A DNA stretch of 64,000 nucleotides, from contig NZ_MAYN01000008.1 of the NCBI RefSeq assembly GCF_001691555.1, positions 1,666,682-1,730,681 on the forward strand, given 5' to 3'. Of this stretch, positions 55,032 to 63,715 are shown one piece after another (the stretch's first letter is position 1; each line of letters begins with the position of its first letter). Origin of the DNA: Pantoea eucrina (lineage in GTDB: Bacteria > Pseudomonadota > Gammaproteobacteria > Enterobacterales > Enterobacteriaceae). Made by a program: the position numbers and the translations under genes. The notes beneath the pieces were generated by a model. It saw only the letters and a list, made by a program, of their open reading frames with translations. It was not told the DNA's origin and ran no database searches.

Positions 55032-55040
55032 TCTACGCTT
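55032..55040 (+). promoter_or_regulatory. Candidate sigma-S -10 element for poxB
   Basis: TCTACGCTT matches the first nine positions of the sigma-S consensus KCTAYRCTTAA. It lies 59 bases before the poxB ATG. poxB is a known RpoS-dependent stationary-phase gene in E. coli, so the match fits. Confidence 0.6.
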
Positions 55041-55098
55041 TCTGACGGAAAGATTTTTGCCATCAGCATAGATGGCCCCCATCAGAAAGGAGCAAACG

Positions 55099-56820
55099 AT
55101 GAAACAAACTGTGGCCGCCCTGCTGGCACACACGCTGGAGAGCGCGGGCGTAAAACGTATCTGGGGTGTAACCGGTGATTCGCTTAACGGCCTGAGCGAC
55201 AGCCTGAACCGCATGGGCACCATTGAATGGATGCCGACGCGGCATGAAGAGGTCGCCGCGTTTGCCGCCGGTGCGGAAGCGCAAATCAGCGGCGAACTGG
55301 CGGTCTGCGCCGGCTCCTGCGGTCCTGGTAACCTGCACCTGATTAACGGGTTGTTTGACTGTCATCGTAACAATGTGCCGGTACTGGCCATTGCTGCTCA
55401 TATCCCTTCCAGCGAAATCGGCAGCGGCTATTTTCAGGAGACGCACCCGCAGGAGCTGTTTCGTGAATGCAGCCACTACTGTGAGCTGGTTTCTAATCCT
55501 GAGCAGCTGCCGCAGGTGCTGGGCATTGCCATGCGCAAAGCGATCCTCAACCGCGGCGTCTCTGTGATCGTACTACCGGGTGACGTGGCGCTGCAGCCCG
55601 CCCCGAAGAGTGCGCGCAGCGAATGGTATCCGCCGCAGCTGCCGCAGGTTGTGCCCGCCGCAGCGGAGCTTGCCACCCTGGCGGAAACGCTCAACGGCGC
55701 AGGCAATATTACGCTGATGTGCGGCAGCGGCTGCGCCGGTGCCCATGCTGAAGTTGTCGCCCTGGCGGAACGGCTTAAGGCGCCGGTAGTGCATGCGCTG
55801 CGTGGCAAAGAACATATTGAATATGACAACCCGTATGATGTTGGCATGACCGGGCTGATTGGTTTCTCTTCCGGCTATCACGCCATGATGAATGCCGACA
55901 CCCTGATCCTGCTCGGCACGAAATTCCCCTATCGTGCCTTCTACCCTGCCAGCGCGCGTATCATTCAGATCGATATCAATCCCGGCAGCCTGGGCGCGCA
56001 CAGCCACGTGGATATGCCGCTGGTGGGTGACGTTAAAGCCACGATCCAGGCACTGCTGCCGCAGCTTGAGGTGCATGACGATCGCCATCACCTTGACCGT
56101 GCGCTGGAGCACTACGCTGACGCCCGCAAGAGCCTTGACGATCTGGCAACCGCAAACGACAACCAGGCGATCCATCCCCAGTATCTGGCACAGCAGATCA
56201 GCCGCTACGCCGCTGACGATGCCATCTTTACCTGCGACGTCGGCACGCCCACCGTCTGGGCGGCACGTTACCTGCAGATGAACGGTAAGCGACGCCTGCT
56301 GGGATCGTTTAATCACGGCTCTATGGCCAATGCGATGCCGCAGGCGCTGGGTGCCCAGGCTATCGACAGAGAGCGTCAGGTGGTGGCGCTGTGTGGCGAC
56401 GGGGGCTTCAGTATGCTGATGGGAGACTTTATCTCGGTAGCGCAGCTGAAACTGCCGGTGAAGCTGGTGATTTTCAACAACAGCGTGCTGGGTTTTGTGG
56501 CAATGGAGATGAAAGCAGGCGGTTACCTTACCGACGGCACCGACCTAGAAAATCCTGATTTTGCTGCGATTGCCGCCGCCTGCGGCATCAAAGGTATCCG
56601 GGTTGAAAAAGCGTCAGAACTCAATGCGGCGCTGGAACAGGCTTTCGCACATGATGGCCCGGTTCTGGTGGATGTGCACACGGCTAAAGAGGAGCTGTCG
56701 ATGCCACCGCAGATCAAAGCCGAGCAGGCAAAAGGGTTCAGTCTCTATATGCTGCGCGCTATCCTGAACGGACGCGGCAATGAGATCACCGAGCTGGCGA
56801 AAACCAACTGGCTGCGGTAA
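55099..56820 (+). CDS. poxB: Pyruvate dehydrogenase (quinone), pyruvate oxidase PoxB
   Basis: Peripheral membrane flavoenzyme using thiamine diphosphate and FAD to decarboxylate pyruvate to acetate and CO2, reducing ubiquinone in stationary phase. The 573-residue product has the cofactor-activating glutamate in [16 protein letters not shown] near residue 50, the FAD domain, the thiamine-diphosphate motif beginning [12 protein letters not shown] near residue 433 and ending in NN, and a C-terminal amphipathic lipid-binding segment ending [12 protein letters not shown] 55099 follows gaaaggagcaaacg. It precedes ltaE, as in E. coli, with a terminator between. Confidence 0.97.
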   Translation: MKQTVAALLAHTLESAGVKRIWGVTGDSLNGLSDSLNRMGTIEWMPTRHEEVAAFAAGAEAQISGELAVCAGSCGPGNLHLINGLFDCHRNNVPVLAIAAHIPSSEIGSGYFQETHPQELFRECSHYCELVSNPEQLPQVLGIAMRKAILNRGVSVIVLPGDVALQPAPKSARSEWYPPQLPQVVPAAAELATLAETLNGAGNITLMCGSGCAGAHAEVVALAERLKAPVVHALRGKEHIEYDNPYDVGMTGLIGFSSGYHAMMNADTLILLGTKFPYRAFYPASARIIQIDINPGSLGAHSHVDMPLVGDVKATIQALLPQLEVHDDRHHLDRALEHYADARKSLDDLATANDNQAIHPQYLAQQISRYAADDAIFTCDVGTPTVWAARYLQMNGKRRLLGSFNHGSMANAMPQALGAQAIDRERQVVALCGDGGFSMLMGDFISVAQLKLPVKLVIFNNSVLGFVAMEMKAGGYLTDGTDLENPDFAAIAAACGIKGIRVEKASELNAALEQAFAHDGPVLVDVHTAKEELSMPPQIKAEQAKGFSLYMLRAILNGRGNEITELAKTNWLR

Positions 56821-56850
56821 AAACAAGGCTCCTGCCGGACAGGCAATGAT

Positions 56851-56876
56851 GCGGGCGAGCAGCCCGCTTTTTCTTT
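56851..56876 (+). terminator. Rho-independent terminator between poxB and ltaE
   Basis: Stem gcgggc/gcccgc with loop gagca, followed by tttttcttt. It overlaps the ltaE ribosome-binding region (aggaga), so readthrough would be needed for joint expression. Confidence 0.75.
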
Positions 56877-56888
56877 CAGGAGAGCCCC

Positions 56889-57896
56889 GTGATCGATTTG
56901 CGCAGTGATACCGTAACCCGCCCGAGTGCGGCGATGCTGGACGCCATGATGAACGCCGCAACCGGAGATGACGTCTATCGTGACGATCCTACGGTCAACG
57001 CACTGGAAGCAGAGGCGGCGGCGATGAGCGGCAAAGCAGCCGCGCTGTTCTTTCCTACCGGTACCCAGGCAAATCTGGTGGCGCTGCTGTGTCACTGCCA
57101 GCGCGGCGATGAGTATATTGTGGGCCAGCAGGCGCACAACTATAAATATGAAGCGGGCGGCGCGGCGGTGCTGGGCAGCATTCAGCCTCAGCCGATCCTT
57201 GCTGCGGACGATGGCACACTGCCGCTGGCGGACGTTGCCGCTGCGATCAAGCCGGATGATATCCATTTTGCCCGTACCCGCCTGCTGAGTCTGGAAAACA
57301 CGCATCACGGCAGGGTACTGCCGCTCAGCTATCTGGAGCAGGCGTGGCACTTCACCCGCGAACGCGGGCTGGCGCTGCACATTGATGGTGCGCGTATCTT
57401 TAATGCCGTGGTGGCACAGCAGGTGACGCTGGCAGAAATTGCACGCTACTGCGATACGCTGACTATCTGCCTGTCAAAAGGGCTGGGCACCCCGGTAGGC
57501 TCACTGCTGTGCGGCGACAGCGCTTATATTGAGCAGGCGCGGCGCTGGCGTAAAATGACCGGTGGCGGGATGCGCCAGGCGGGTATTCTGGCGGCGGCCG
57601 GGCGTTATGCGCTGCAGCACAACGTGACCCGGCTGCAGGACGATCATGACAACGCCGCGTGGCTGGCGGACCAGCTGCGCGCGCTGGGCGTGGAAGTCAT
57701 AAGCCAGCAGACAAATATGCTGTTTGTGCAGGTTCCGCCCGGGCAGACAGATGCGCTGCAGCGCTGGATGCACGCCGCGAATATCCTGATTAGCATCGGC
57801 CCCCGGACGCGCATGGTGACTCACCTGGATGTATCCCGTGCCGATCTGCAGCAGGTGGTCGCACGCTGGCAGGCGTTTCTTCAGTCAGCGGCCTGA
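56889..57896 (+). CDS. ltaE: Low-specificity L-threonine aldolase
   Basis: PLP enzyme that cleaves L-threonine and L-allo-threonine to glycine and acetaldehyde. The 335-residue product starts at GTG 56889 after caggagagcccc, with the family N-terminus MIDLRSDTVTRPSAAML. The PLP lysine is K197 in TICLSKGLGTPVGSLL, and HIDGARIFNA supplies the cofactor aspartate. E. coli LtaE has 333 residues. It is downstream of poxB and convergent with amiD, three bases apart. Confidence 0.96.
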   Translation: MIDLRSDTVTRPSAAMLDAMMNAATGDDVYRDDPTVNALEAEAAAMSGKAAALFFPTGTQANLVALLCHCQRGDEYIVGQQAHNYKYEAGGAAVLGSIQPQPILAADDGTLPLADVAAAIKPDDIHFARTRLLSLENTHHGRVLPLSYLEQAWHFTRERGLALHIDGARIFNAVVAQQVTLAEIARYCDTLTICLSKGLGTPVGSLLCGDSAYIEQARRWRKMTGGGMRQAGILAAAGRYALQHNVTRLQDDHDNAAWLADQLRALGVEVISQQTNMLFVQVPPGQTDALQRWMHAANILISIGPRTRMVTHLDVSRADLQQVVARWQAFLQSAA

Positions 57897-57899
57897 CAG

Positions 57900-58724
57900 C
57901 TAGCGCGCCGCGCCGTACTGTGCCAGCAGCGCCCGGGCTATCGCCAGCGTCTCTGCGTCAGCAATACCGCGATAGTCGTGCGGCCGGAAGTGCATCTGAA
58001 AGGCTGCAATCAGCCGGCGCTGCCTCTCAGGCGTTGTCGCGCCCGCCACGTCATAGCCATACCGCTGCAGCGCTGCCAGCAGCGGCTGCGGATCCACAAC
58101 GGTGCTGGCGGACTGCCCCGCCAGATAGCGGGCCGTAATCGCCGGATCGGGCCAGGCACCTATCCCCCGGGCGGCCAGCTGCTGCCAGGGAAAGAGCGGA
58201 CCCGGGTCCTGCTTGCGCTGCGGCGCAATATCGCTGTGGCCCACGATATTTTCGGGCGCAATACCGTAACGCTGCTGCAGATCGCGCAGCAGCGCTGTCA
58301 GCACGGTAATTTGATCGGGTGTATAAGGCTGCCACGTTAGCCCGGTCAGCGTACGCTGATAGCCCGCATTGACTATCTCAATGCCCACTGAGGTGTCATT
58401 AATGCGGGTAGCCCCGCGCCAGAAACTGGGTCCGGCATGCCAGGCAAGCTGCTGCTCCGGCACCAGCTGCCAGACTACTCCCCTGCCCGCTTTCTGTGGC
58501 GGCTGACGCGGAATAAGGTAGTGTGCACTGACCTGCCGATCGGTCAGGGTTGCCAGCGAAGAAGAGAAATCGTCTGCGGTGTAGTGGATCACCACGACTT
58601 TGATGCGCGGTCGCGCGCCCTGCGCCGGATGCGCTGTATCGGCCCAGTACCCCTGACGCGCTTCCATTGAAGAGTGACAGGCGCTGAGCAGCAGCGCCAT
58701 GACCACGATCAGCAGGAATCGCAT
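57900..58724 (-). CDS. amiD: N-acetylmuramoyl-L-alanine amidase AmiD
   Basis: Outer-membrane lipoprotein amidase that cleaves stem peptides from muramic acid, including anhydro forms. The 274-residue precursor has a lipoprotein signal with lipobox LLLSAC near residue 16; the residue after Cys is His rather than Asp, consistent with outer-membrane sorting. The zinc-binding Amidase_2 domain shows VVVIHYTADDFSSSL, GIEIVNAG and ENIVGHSDIAPQRKQDPG. A C-terminal peptidoglycan-binding domain follows. It starts within the ybjQ stop (TGATG), implying coupling. Confidence 0.95.
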   Translation of the reverse strand: MRFLLIVVMALLLSACHSSMEARQGYWADTAHPAQGARPRIKVVVIHYTADDFSSSLATLTDRQVSAHYLIPRQPPQKAGRGVVWQLVPEQQLAWHAGPSFWRGATRINDTSVGIEIVNAGYQRTLTGLTWQPYTPDQITVLTALLRDLQQRYGIAPENIVGHSDIAPQRKQDPGPLFPWQQLAARGIGAWPDPAITARYLAGQSASTVVDPQPLLAALQRYGYDVAGATTPERQRRLIAAFQMHFRPHDYRGIADAETLAIARALLAQYGAAR

Positions 58725-59044
58725 CAGCGCACGATCACCGCAGTGCCGGAGACGCTGACCATCAGCATGCTGCTGTCTTTGCCGACGGTTTCGTAGTCAA
58801 TATCGATCCCCACTACCGCATTAGCGCCCAGCGCTTTCGCCTGATCGCCCAGCTCTTTAAACGCAATCTCACGCGCCTTGCGCAGCTCTTTTTCATAGGC
58901 CCCCGAACGTCCGCCTACGATATCGCGGATGCCGGCAAAGAAATCACGAAAAATATTGGCACCTAAAATCGCCTCGCCGGTAACCACGCCGCAGTATTCG
59001 GTAATGCTGTGGCCTTCCAGAGTTGGTGTCGTCGAAAATTTCAT
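58724..59044 (-). CDS. ybjQ: YbjQ, UPF0145 family protein
   Basis: A 106-residue protein of the UPF0145/YbjQ family, reported to form pentamers; its role is unknown. The sequence [19 protein letters not shown], then [19 protein letters not shown] and [16 protein letters not shown], is highly conserved. It lacks a signal peptide. ATG 59044 follows caggagataact; the frame extends 18 codons upstream without homology. It is the first gene of a two-gene unit with amiD, overlapping by one base, and is divergent from ybjP. Confidence 0.94.
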   Translation of the reverse strand: MKFSTTPTLEGHSITEYCGVVTGEAILGANIFRDFFAGIRDIVGGRSGAYEKELRKAREIAFKELGDQAKALGANAVVGIDIDYETVGKDSSMLMVSVSGTAVIVR

Positions 59045-59106
59045 AGTTATCTCCTGAAGATGTCGATGGGACCCGCACGCATGGTGCTGAAAAAGCACGA
59101 CTATAC

Positions 59107-59117
59107 TCTATGCTAAA
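59107..59117 (+). promoter_or_regulatory. Candidate sigma-S type -10 element for ybjP
   Basis: TCTATGCTAAA matches sigma-S consensus KCTAYRCTTAA at ten of eleven positions, and ctatact just upstream is a second -10-like hexamer. The ybjP ATG is 37 bases downstream. Stationary-phase control is inferred. Confidence 0.5.
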
Positions 59118-59153
59118 ACCCATGCTTTGCCACAGAACAATAAGGAACCGGAG

Positions 59154-59693
59154 ATGAGAATCAAAGCCCTTGCACTGCTGGCATCAGCAGTAACGCTGCT
59201 GAGCGCCTGTACCACTGTAGAGCCGGTTATCAGGGATAATGGCCCGCGCAGTGCGGCCTGTATTGATGGCGGGCCGGATAGCGTGGCGCAGCAGTTTTAC
59301 GATTTGCGCGTAAATGCTCCTTCAGCGGGCCTGCCCGATCGCGCGCTGCTGGCCAGATATCGCCCTTATCTGAGCGATCATCTTTATCAGACGCTGCTGC
59401 AGGCGCGGGAAAAGCGCAATCAGCCGGCAGAGTGGCGTCAGGGCGATCTCTTTTCCAGTCTGGCTCAGGGGCCGGCCGCCGCTGATGTAGAGAGCGCTTC
59501 TTCGATCCCCAATCGCGATGCGCGAAATATTCCGTTGCGCGTCACGCTAACGCGCGGCGATAAACAGTGGCGCGATGAAGTGCTGATGATCCGTGAAGGA
59601 GAGTGCTGGGTGGTGCAGGATGTGCGCTATATGGCAGCCTGGCCGCACGCCGGCGGTGGCTCACTCAGCCAGCTGCTGGAGCAGAAAAAATAG
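59154..59693 (+). CDS. ybjP: Lipoprotein YbjP
   Basis: Predicted lipoprotein of unknown function. The 179-residue precursor has a signal (MRIKALALLASAVTLLSAC) with lipobox LLSAC; the residue after Cys is Thr, suggesting outer-membrane sorting. Conserved segments are CIDGGPDSVAQQFYDLRV, SIPNRDARNIPLRVTL and DEVLMIREGECWVVQDVRYM. ATG 59154 follows aaggaaccggag. It is somewhat longer than the E. coli 171-residue form, with differences at residues 60-110. It lies just upstream of the art genes, as in E. coli. Confidence 0.92.
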   Translation: MRIKALALLASAVTLLSACTTVEPVIRDNGPRSAACIDGGPDSVAQQFYDLRVNAPSAGLPDRALLARYRPYLSDHLYQTLLQAREKRNQPAEWRQGDLFSSLAQGPAAADVESASSIPNRDARNIPLRVTLTRGDKQWRDEVLMIREGECWVVQDVRYMAAWPHAGGGSLSQLLEQKK

Positions 59694-59841
59694 CGCGTTT
59701 TTTTGTTATCCTGTTCACACATTAGGGCGCCGCATCGGTATAGAGCCCCTGACCGGTGTTAACGTCGGGCGTAACCGTAGTGCAACCCCCGTCTGACACA
59801 GGCCGCACAATTTTCTGCTGCACCGGACCGGATAACGCGCT

Positions 59842-59859
59842 GTTTAATAAATTTTAAGT
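59842..59859 (+). promoter_or_regulatory. Candidate ArgR box upstream of artP
   Basis: gtttaataaattttaagt fits the ARG box core TGAATwwwwATTCA with three mismatches in the ten fixed positions. A second half-like TTGATT lies just downstream at 59863-59868, about the spacing of paired boxes. E. coli artPIQM is ArgR-regulated. Confidence 0.45.
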
Positions 59860-59928
59860 CACTTGATTTGCATAACTATGCCGGGAACGTTAAGATTCGC
59901 GGCATTATTTGCTCTCTATTTTCCGCGC

Positions 59929-60657
59929 ATGAGTATTCAATTAAACGCTATTAACTGCTTTTACGGTGCCCATCAGGCGCTGTCTGACATTAACCTGGAG
60001 TGTCCGCAGGGAGAGACGCTGGTGCTGCTTGGTCCCAGCGGTGCCGGGAAAAGCTCACTCCTGCGCGTGCTCAATCTGCTGGAGCTGCCGCGTTCCGGCA
60101 CGCTGCAGATTGCCGGCAACCAGTTTGACTTTACCAGGTCCCCCACTGACAGCGCCATTCGCGAGCTGCGTCAGAACGTGGGTATGGTATTTCAGCAATA
60201 TAATCTCTGGCCGCACCTTACGGTTATGCAGAACCTCACTGAAGCCCCGTGTCGCGTACTGGGTCTCTCAAAAGAGGCGGCGCGCGCACGTGCCGATAAG
60301 CTGCTGGAGCGTCTGCGCCTGACGCCTTATGCCGATCGTTTTCCGCTGCATCTCTCCGGTGGTCAGCAGCAGCGCGTGGCGATCGCCCGTGCGCTGATGA
60401 TGGAGCCGCAGGTGCTGCTGTTTGATGAACCTACCGCCGCGCTCGATCCGGAAATTACCGCGCAGATCGTGACGATTATTCGCGAACTGGCACAAACGCA
60501 GATCACGCAGGTTATTGTGACCCATGAGGTTGAAGTGGCGCGCAAAACGGCCAGCCGCGTGGTTTATATGGAGAATGGTCACATCATTGAACAGGGTGAT
60601 GCCAGCCGCTTTACACAGCCGCAAACCGACGCGTTTGCACACTATCTTTCGCACTAA
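59929..60657 (+). CDS. artP: Arginine ABC transporter ATP-binding protein ArtP
   Basis: ATPase of the ArtPIQM/J arginine importer. The 242 residues equal E. coli ArtP. Walker [15 protein letters not shown] near residue 36, Q-loop [14 protein letters not shown], signature [16 protein letters not shown], Walker [15 protein letters not shown] and switch histidine [10 protein letters not shown] are all present. ATG 59929 ([16 protein letters not shown]) is chosen by homology; it has no clear Shine-Dalgarno, and an upstream in-frame start at 59863 lacks one too. First gene of artPIQM. Confidence 0.97.
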   Translation: MSIQLNAINCFYGAHQALSDINLECPQGETLVLLGPSGAGKSSLLRVLNLLELPRSGTLQIAGNQFDFTRSPTDSAIRELRQNVGMVFQQYNLWPHLTVMQNLTEAPCRVLGLSKEAARARADKLLERLRLTPYADRFPLHLSGGQQQRVAIARALMMEPQVLLFDEPTAALDPEITAQIVTIIRELAQTQITQVIVTHEVEVARKTASRVVYMENGHIIEQGDASRFTQPQTDAFAHYLSH

Positions 60658-60672
60658 GTCAGGATGCTAATA

Positions 60673-61404
60673 ATGAAAAAAGTTGTACTTGCTGCCCTGC
60701 TCACCACACTGAGCCTGAGCGCTTCTGCTGCACAGACGCTGCGTTTCGCTACTGAAGCCTCTTACCCGCCGTTTGAGTTCGTTGACGCTGAAAACAAAAT
60801 TCAGGGATTTGACGTCGATCTGGCCAATGCGCTGTGTAAAGAGATGGATGCAACCTGCACATTTACTAATCAGGCTTTCGATAGCCTGATCCCCAGCCTG
60901 AAATTCCGCCGTTTCGACGCGGTGATGGCCGGCATGGATATCACACCAGAACGTGAAAAGCAGGTGCTGTTCAGCAAGCCTTACTATGACAACTCTGCCA
61001 CCTTTATTGTGCAGAAAGGCAAACTGGCTGATGTGGCTGCCCTGAAAGGCAAGCGCGTTGGCGTGCAGAACGGCACTACTCATCAGAAGTTCCTGACCGA
61101 CAAGCATAGCGATATCACTATCGTGCCTTACGACAGCTATCAGAACGCCGTACTGGATCTGAAAAATGGCCGTATTGACGCTGTCTTTGGGGATACTGCC
61201 GTGGTCAATGAGTGGCTGAAGCAGAACGCAACGCTGGCGCCGCTGGGTGAAAAAGTCACGGATAAAGATTACTTCGGAACCGGTCTGGGCATCGCCGTGC
61301 GTCAGGGTAACGCTGAGCTGCAGGGTAAGTTCAACGCGGCGCTGGATAAGATCAAAGCTGACGGCACGTATAAAACTATCTACAGCAAATGGTTCCAGCA
61401 GTAA
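60673..61404 (+). CDS. artI: Arginine-binding periplasmic protein ArtI
   Basis: Periplasmic solute-binding protein delivering basic amino acids to ArtQM. The 243-residue precursor equals E. coli ArtI. A signal peptide (MKKVVLAALLTTLSLSASA) precedes AQTLRFATEASYPPFEF. The SBP family 3 signature GFDVDLANALCKEMDATCTF and binding-pocket DYFGTGLGIAVRQG are visible. ATG 60673 follows caggatgctaata. It is 15 bases after artP. The paralogue artJ lies 1.5 kb downstream, so the pair probably arose by duplication. Confidence 0.96.
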   Translation: MKKVVLAALLTTLSLSASAAQTLRFATEASYPPFEFVDAENKIQGFDVDLANALCKEMDATCTFTNQAFDSLIPSLKFRRFDAVMAGMDITPEREKQVLFSKPYYDNSATFIVQKGKLADVAALKGKRVGVQNGTTHQKFLTDKHSDITIVPYDSYQNAVLDLKNGRIDAVFGDTAVVNEWLKQNATLAPLGEKVTDKDYFGTGLGIAVRQGNAELQGKFNAALDKIKADGTYKTIYSKWFQQ

Positions 61405-61410
61405 TCTCTG

Positions 61411-62124
61411 ATGAATGAAATGATCTCTCTTGCAAGCGCCGCCGGGATAACCGTCGGCCTTGCTGTTTGTGCGCTGATCGCCGGCCTTGTGCTGGCGATG
61501 CTGTTTGCTGGCTGGGAGTCGCTGCGCATAAAACCGCTGGCGTGGGTCGGCACCGTGCTGGTCACGCTGATTCGGGGTCTGCCGGAAATTCTGGTCGTAC
61601 TCTTTATCTATTTCGGTGCTTCGCAGCTGCTGCTGACGCTGTCTGACGGTTTCAGCCTTAACCTGGGCCTGTTTACCCTTCCGGTTCAGCTGCAGATTGA
61701 GAATTTTGACGTCAGCCCGTTTCTCTGCGGAGTGATTGCGCTGGCTATGCTCTACTCCGCCTATGCGTCACAGACGCTGCGCGGAGCACTGAAAGCGGTG
61801 CCGGCAGGCCAGTGGGAGTCGGGACAGGCGCTGGGCATGAAAAAATCTGCGATCTTTTTCCGGCTGATTATGCCGCAGATGTGGCGCCATGCGCTGCCGG
61901 GCCTCGGCAACCAGTGGCTGGTGCTGCTGAAAGATACGGCGCTGGTGTCGCTGATCAGTGTCAACGACCTGATGCTGCAGACGAAAAGTATCGCTACGCG
62001 CACACAGGAACCGTTTACCTGGTATCTGGTGGCTGCCGCTATCTATCTGGTGATTACGCTGTTCAGTCAGGCGATTTTGCGCCGCATTGAATTACGCACC
62101 ACGCGTTTTGAGCGGGGAGCCTGA
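61411..62124 (+). CDS. artQ: Arginine ABC transporter permease ArtQ
   Basis: One of two inner-membrane permease subunits of the arginine importer. The 237-residue product has about five membrane helices and the EAA-loop [18 protein letters not shown] near residue 130 that docks ArtP. The N-terminal [18 protein letters not shown] is typical of polar amino-acid permeases. It begins six bases after artI with no strong ribosome-binding site, so translational coupling is likely. artM follows three bases later. Confidence 0.96.
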   Translation: MNEMISLASAAGITVGLAVCALIAGLVLAMLFAGWESLRIKPLAWVGTVLVTLIRGLPEILVVLFIYFGASQLLLTLSDGFSLNLGLFTLPVQLQIENFDVSPFLCGVIALAMLYSAYASQTLRGALKAVPAGQWESGQALGMKKSAIFFRLIMPQMWRHALPGLGNQWLVLLKDTALVSLISVNDLMLQTKSIATRTQEPFTWYLVAAAIYLVITLFSQAILRRIELRTTRFERGA

Positions 62125-62127
62125 CGC

Positions 62128-62796
62128 ATGCTCGATTATTTACCTGAACTGCTGAAAGGCCTGCATACCAGCTTAACGCTGACGCTGGCCTCACTGGTGG
62201 CCGCGCTGCTGCTGTCGCTGCTCTGTACTATTGTGCTGGCACTGAAAGTACCGGTCGCCAGCCTGCTGGCAAAAGGCTACATCACGCTGTTTACCGGCAC
62301 TCCGCTGCTGGTGCAGATCTTCCTGATCTACTACGGGCCGGGTCAGTTCCCTGCCATTCAGAATGTGCCGTGGCTCTGGCATCTGCTGTCTCAGCCCTGG
62401 CTGTGCGCGATGCTGGCGCTGTCGCTCAACAGCGCAGCCTATACCACCCAGCTATTTTATGGCGCGGTACGCGCAATTCCGGCGGGTCAGTGGCAGTCAT
62501 GCGCCGCGCTGGGCATGAACCGCAAGGATACGCTGCGTATTTTGCTGCCCTACGCGTTTAAGCGCGCCCTCTCCTCCTATTCCAACGAAGTTGTGCTGGT
62601 GTTTAAAAGCACCTCGCTGGCCTACACCATTACGCTGATGGAAGTGATGGGGCACGGTCAGATGCTCTACGGACGCACCTATGACGTGACGGTGTATGCG
62701 GCGGCAGGCCTGATCTATCTGGTGGTTAACGGCGCGCTGACGCTGCTGATGCGGCTGATAGAGAAACGTGCACTGACATTTGAGCAGCGCAGCTGA
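62128..62796 (+). CDS. artM: Arginine ABC transporter permease ArtM
   Basis: Second permease subunit, pairing with ArtQ. The 222 residues equal E. coli ArtM. It has about five membrane helices, the segment FTGTPLLVQIFLIYYG, and the EAA loop AIPAGQWQSCAALGMNRKDT. Near-abutting artQ (three bases) indicates coupling. It ends the artPIQM unit at a hairpin before the separately controlled artJ. Confidence 0.97.
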   Translation: MLDYLPELLKGLHTSLTLTLASLVAALLLSLLCTIVLALKVPVASLLAKGYITLFTGTPLLVQIFLIYYGPGQFPAIQNVPWLWHLLSQPWLCAMLALSLNSAAYTTQLFYGAVRAIPAGQWQSCAALGMNRKDTLRILLPYAFKRALSSYSNEVVLVFKSTSLAYTITLMEVMGHGQMLYGRTYDVTVYAAAGLIYLVVNGALTLLMRLIEKRALTFEQRS

Positions 62797-62806
62797 GTGC
62801 CTCCGG

Positions 62807-62850
62807 GACGGTTGCTTTTGCGCCACGCCGGCGTCCGGGCAACCGTCTTC
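62807..62850 (+). terminator. Terminator of artPIQM
   Basis: Outer stem gacggttgc/gcaaccgtc (62807-62815, 62839-62847) with an inner cgccggcg palindrome, followed by ttc. The T-run is short. It separates artM from the artJ promoter. Confidence 0.65.
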
Positions 62851-62875
62851 TGCAAATCCTTACTTATCCAAAATA

Positions 62876-62893
62876 ATTGCATAAAAATTCATT
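62876..62893 (+). promoter_or_regulatory. Candidate ArgR box upstream of artJ
   Basis: attgcataaaaattcatt matches the ARG box wnTGAATwwwwATTCAnw with a single mismatch (C for A). It lies 54 bases before the artJ start, where it would overlap the promoter. E. coli artJ is strongly repressed by ArgR with arginine. The upstream partner at the expected 21-base spacing is poor. Confidence 0.75.
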
Positions 62894-62946
62894 AAATGGC
62901 ATTGTGTCACGCATTCCACTTCTGGCTTGCTTATGAGAATGACATG

Positions 62947-63678
62947 ATGAAAAAATGGATTATCGCCGCAGCGCTCGCTGCGGTTACGGTGAATGCTTAT
63001 GCAGCTGAAAAAATACGTTTTGCCGTTTCAGCTACCTATCCGCCGTTTGAATCACTGGATCACAACAATCAGATTGTAGGCTTTGATATCGATCTGGCGA
63101 AAGCGCTGTGCGCGCAGATTAAAGCCGAATGTACATTCACGAATAATGCGTTTGACAGCCTGATCCCGTCGCTGAAATTCCGCCGCTATGATGCGGTAAT
63201 CTCCGGTATGGACATCACCGCCGAGCGCAGTAAGCAGGTCGATTTCAGCCAGCCTTACTATGCCAACTCCGCTATCGTGATCGCCCGGAAAGGCGAGTTC
63301 AGCGATTTCAGCCAGCTGAAAGGCAAGCGTATTGGCGTGGAAAACGGTACTACTCACCAGAAATATCTGGCTGAAAAGCATCCGGACGTGGTAGCAGTCG
63401 CCTATGACAGCTATCAGAATGCGATTCTTGACCTGAAAAACGGCCGCCTCAATGGCGTATTTGGCGACAGCGCCGTGGTCAGTCAGTGGCTGAAAGCCAA
63501 TGACGATCTCGGTACCGTGGGCGATCATGTCAGGGATACGGATTACTTTGGCACCGGGCTTGGCATCGCCGTGCGTAAAGGTAACAGCGCACTGCTGAAT
63601 GAGTTCAATAGTGCGCTGGCGGCCCTGAAAGCTGACGGCAGCTGGCAGCAGATCAACCAGAAGTGGTTTCCTGAGTAA
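62947..63678 (+). CDS. artJ: Arginine-binding periplasmic protein ArtJ
   Basis: High-affinity arginine-binding protein for the ArtPQM importer. The 243-residue precursor equals E. coli ArtJ. A signal peptide (MKKWIIAAALAAVTVNAYA) precedes AEKIRFAVSATYPPFES. Binding-protein motifs GFDIDLAKALCAQIKAECTF and DYFGTGLGIAVRKG are kept. I chose ATG 62947, eight bases after gaga; ATG 62944 immediately before it is equally in frame. It is about 65% like ArtI by eye and is transcribed alone, downstream of an ArgR box. Confidence 0.95.
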   Translation: MKKWIIAAALAAVTVNAYAAEKIRFAVSATYPPFESLDHNNQIVGFDIDLAKALCAQIKAECTFTNNAFDSLIPSLKFRRYDAVISGMDITAERSKQVDFSQPYYANSAIVIARKGEFSDFSQLKGKRIGVENGTTHQKYLAEKHPDVVAVAYDSYQNAILDLKNGRLNGVFGDSAVVSQWLKANDDLGTVGDHVRDTDYFGTGLGIAVRKGNSALLNEFNSALAALKADGSWQQINQKWFPE

Positions 63679-63692
63679 ATTCTTTCAACAGC

Positions 63693-63715
63693 GCGTGCTG
63701 CGTTATGCAGCACGC
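63693..63715. other. Hairpin between artJ and rlmC
   Basis: Perfect nine-pair stem gcgtgctgc/gcagcacgc with loop gttat. It begins 15 bases after the artJ stop and covers the last codons and stop of rlmC. There is no T-run on either strand, so termination is uncertain. Confidence 0.5.
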
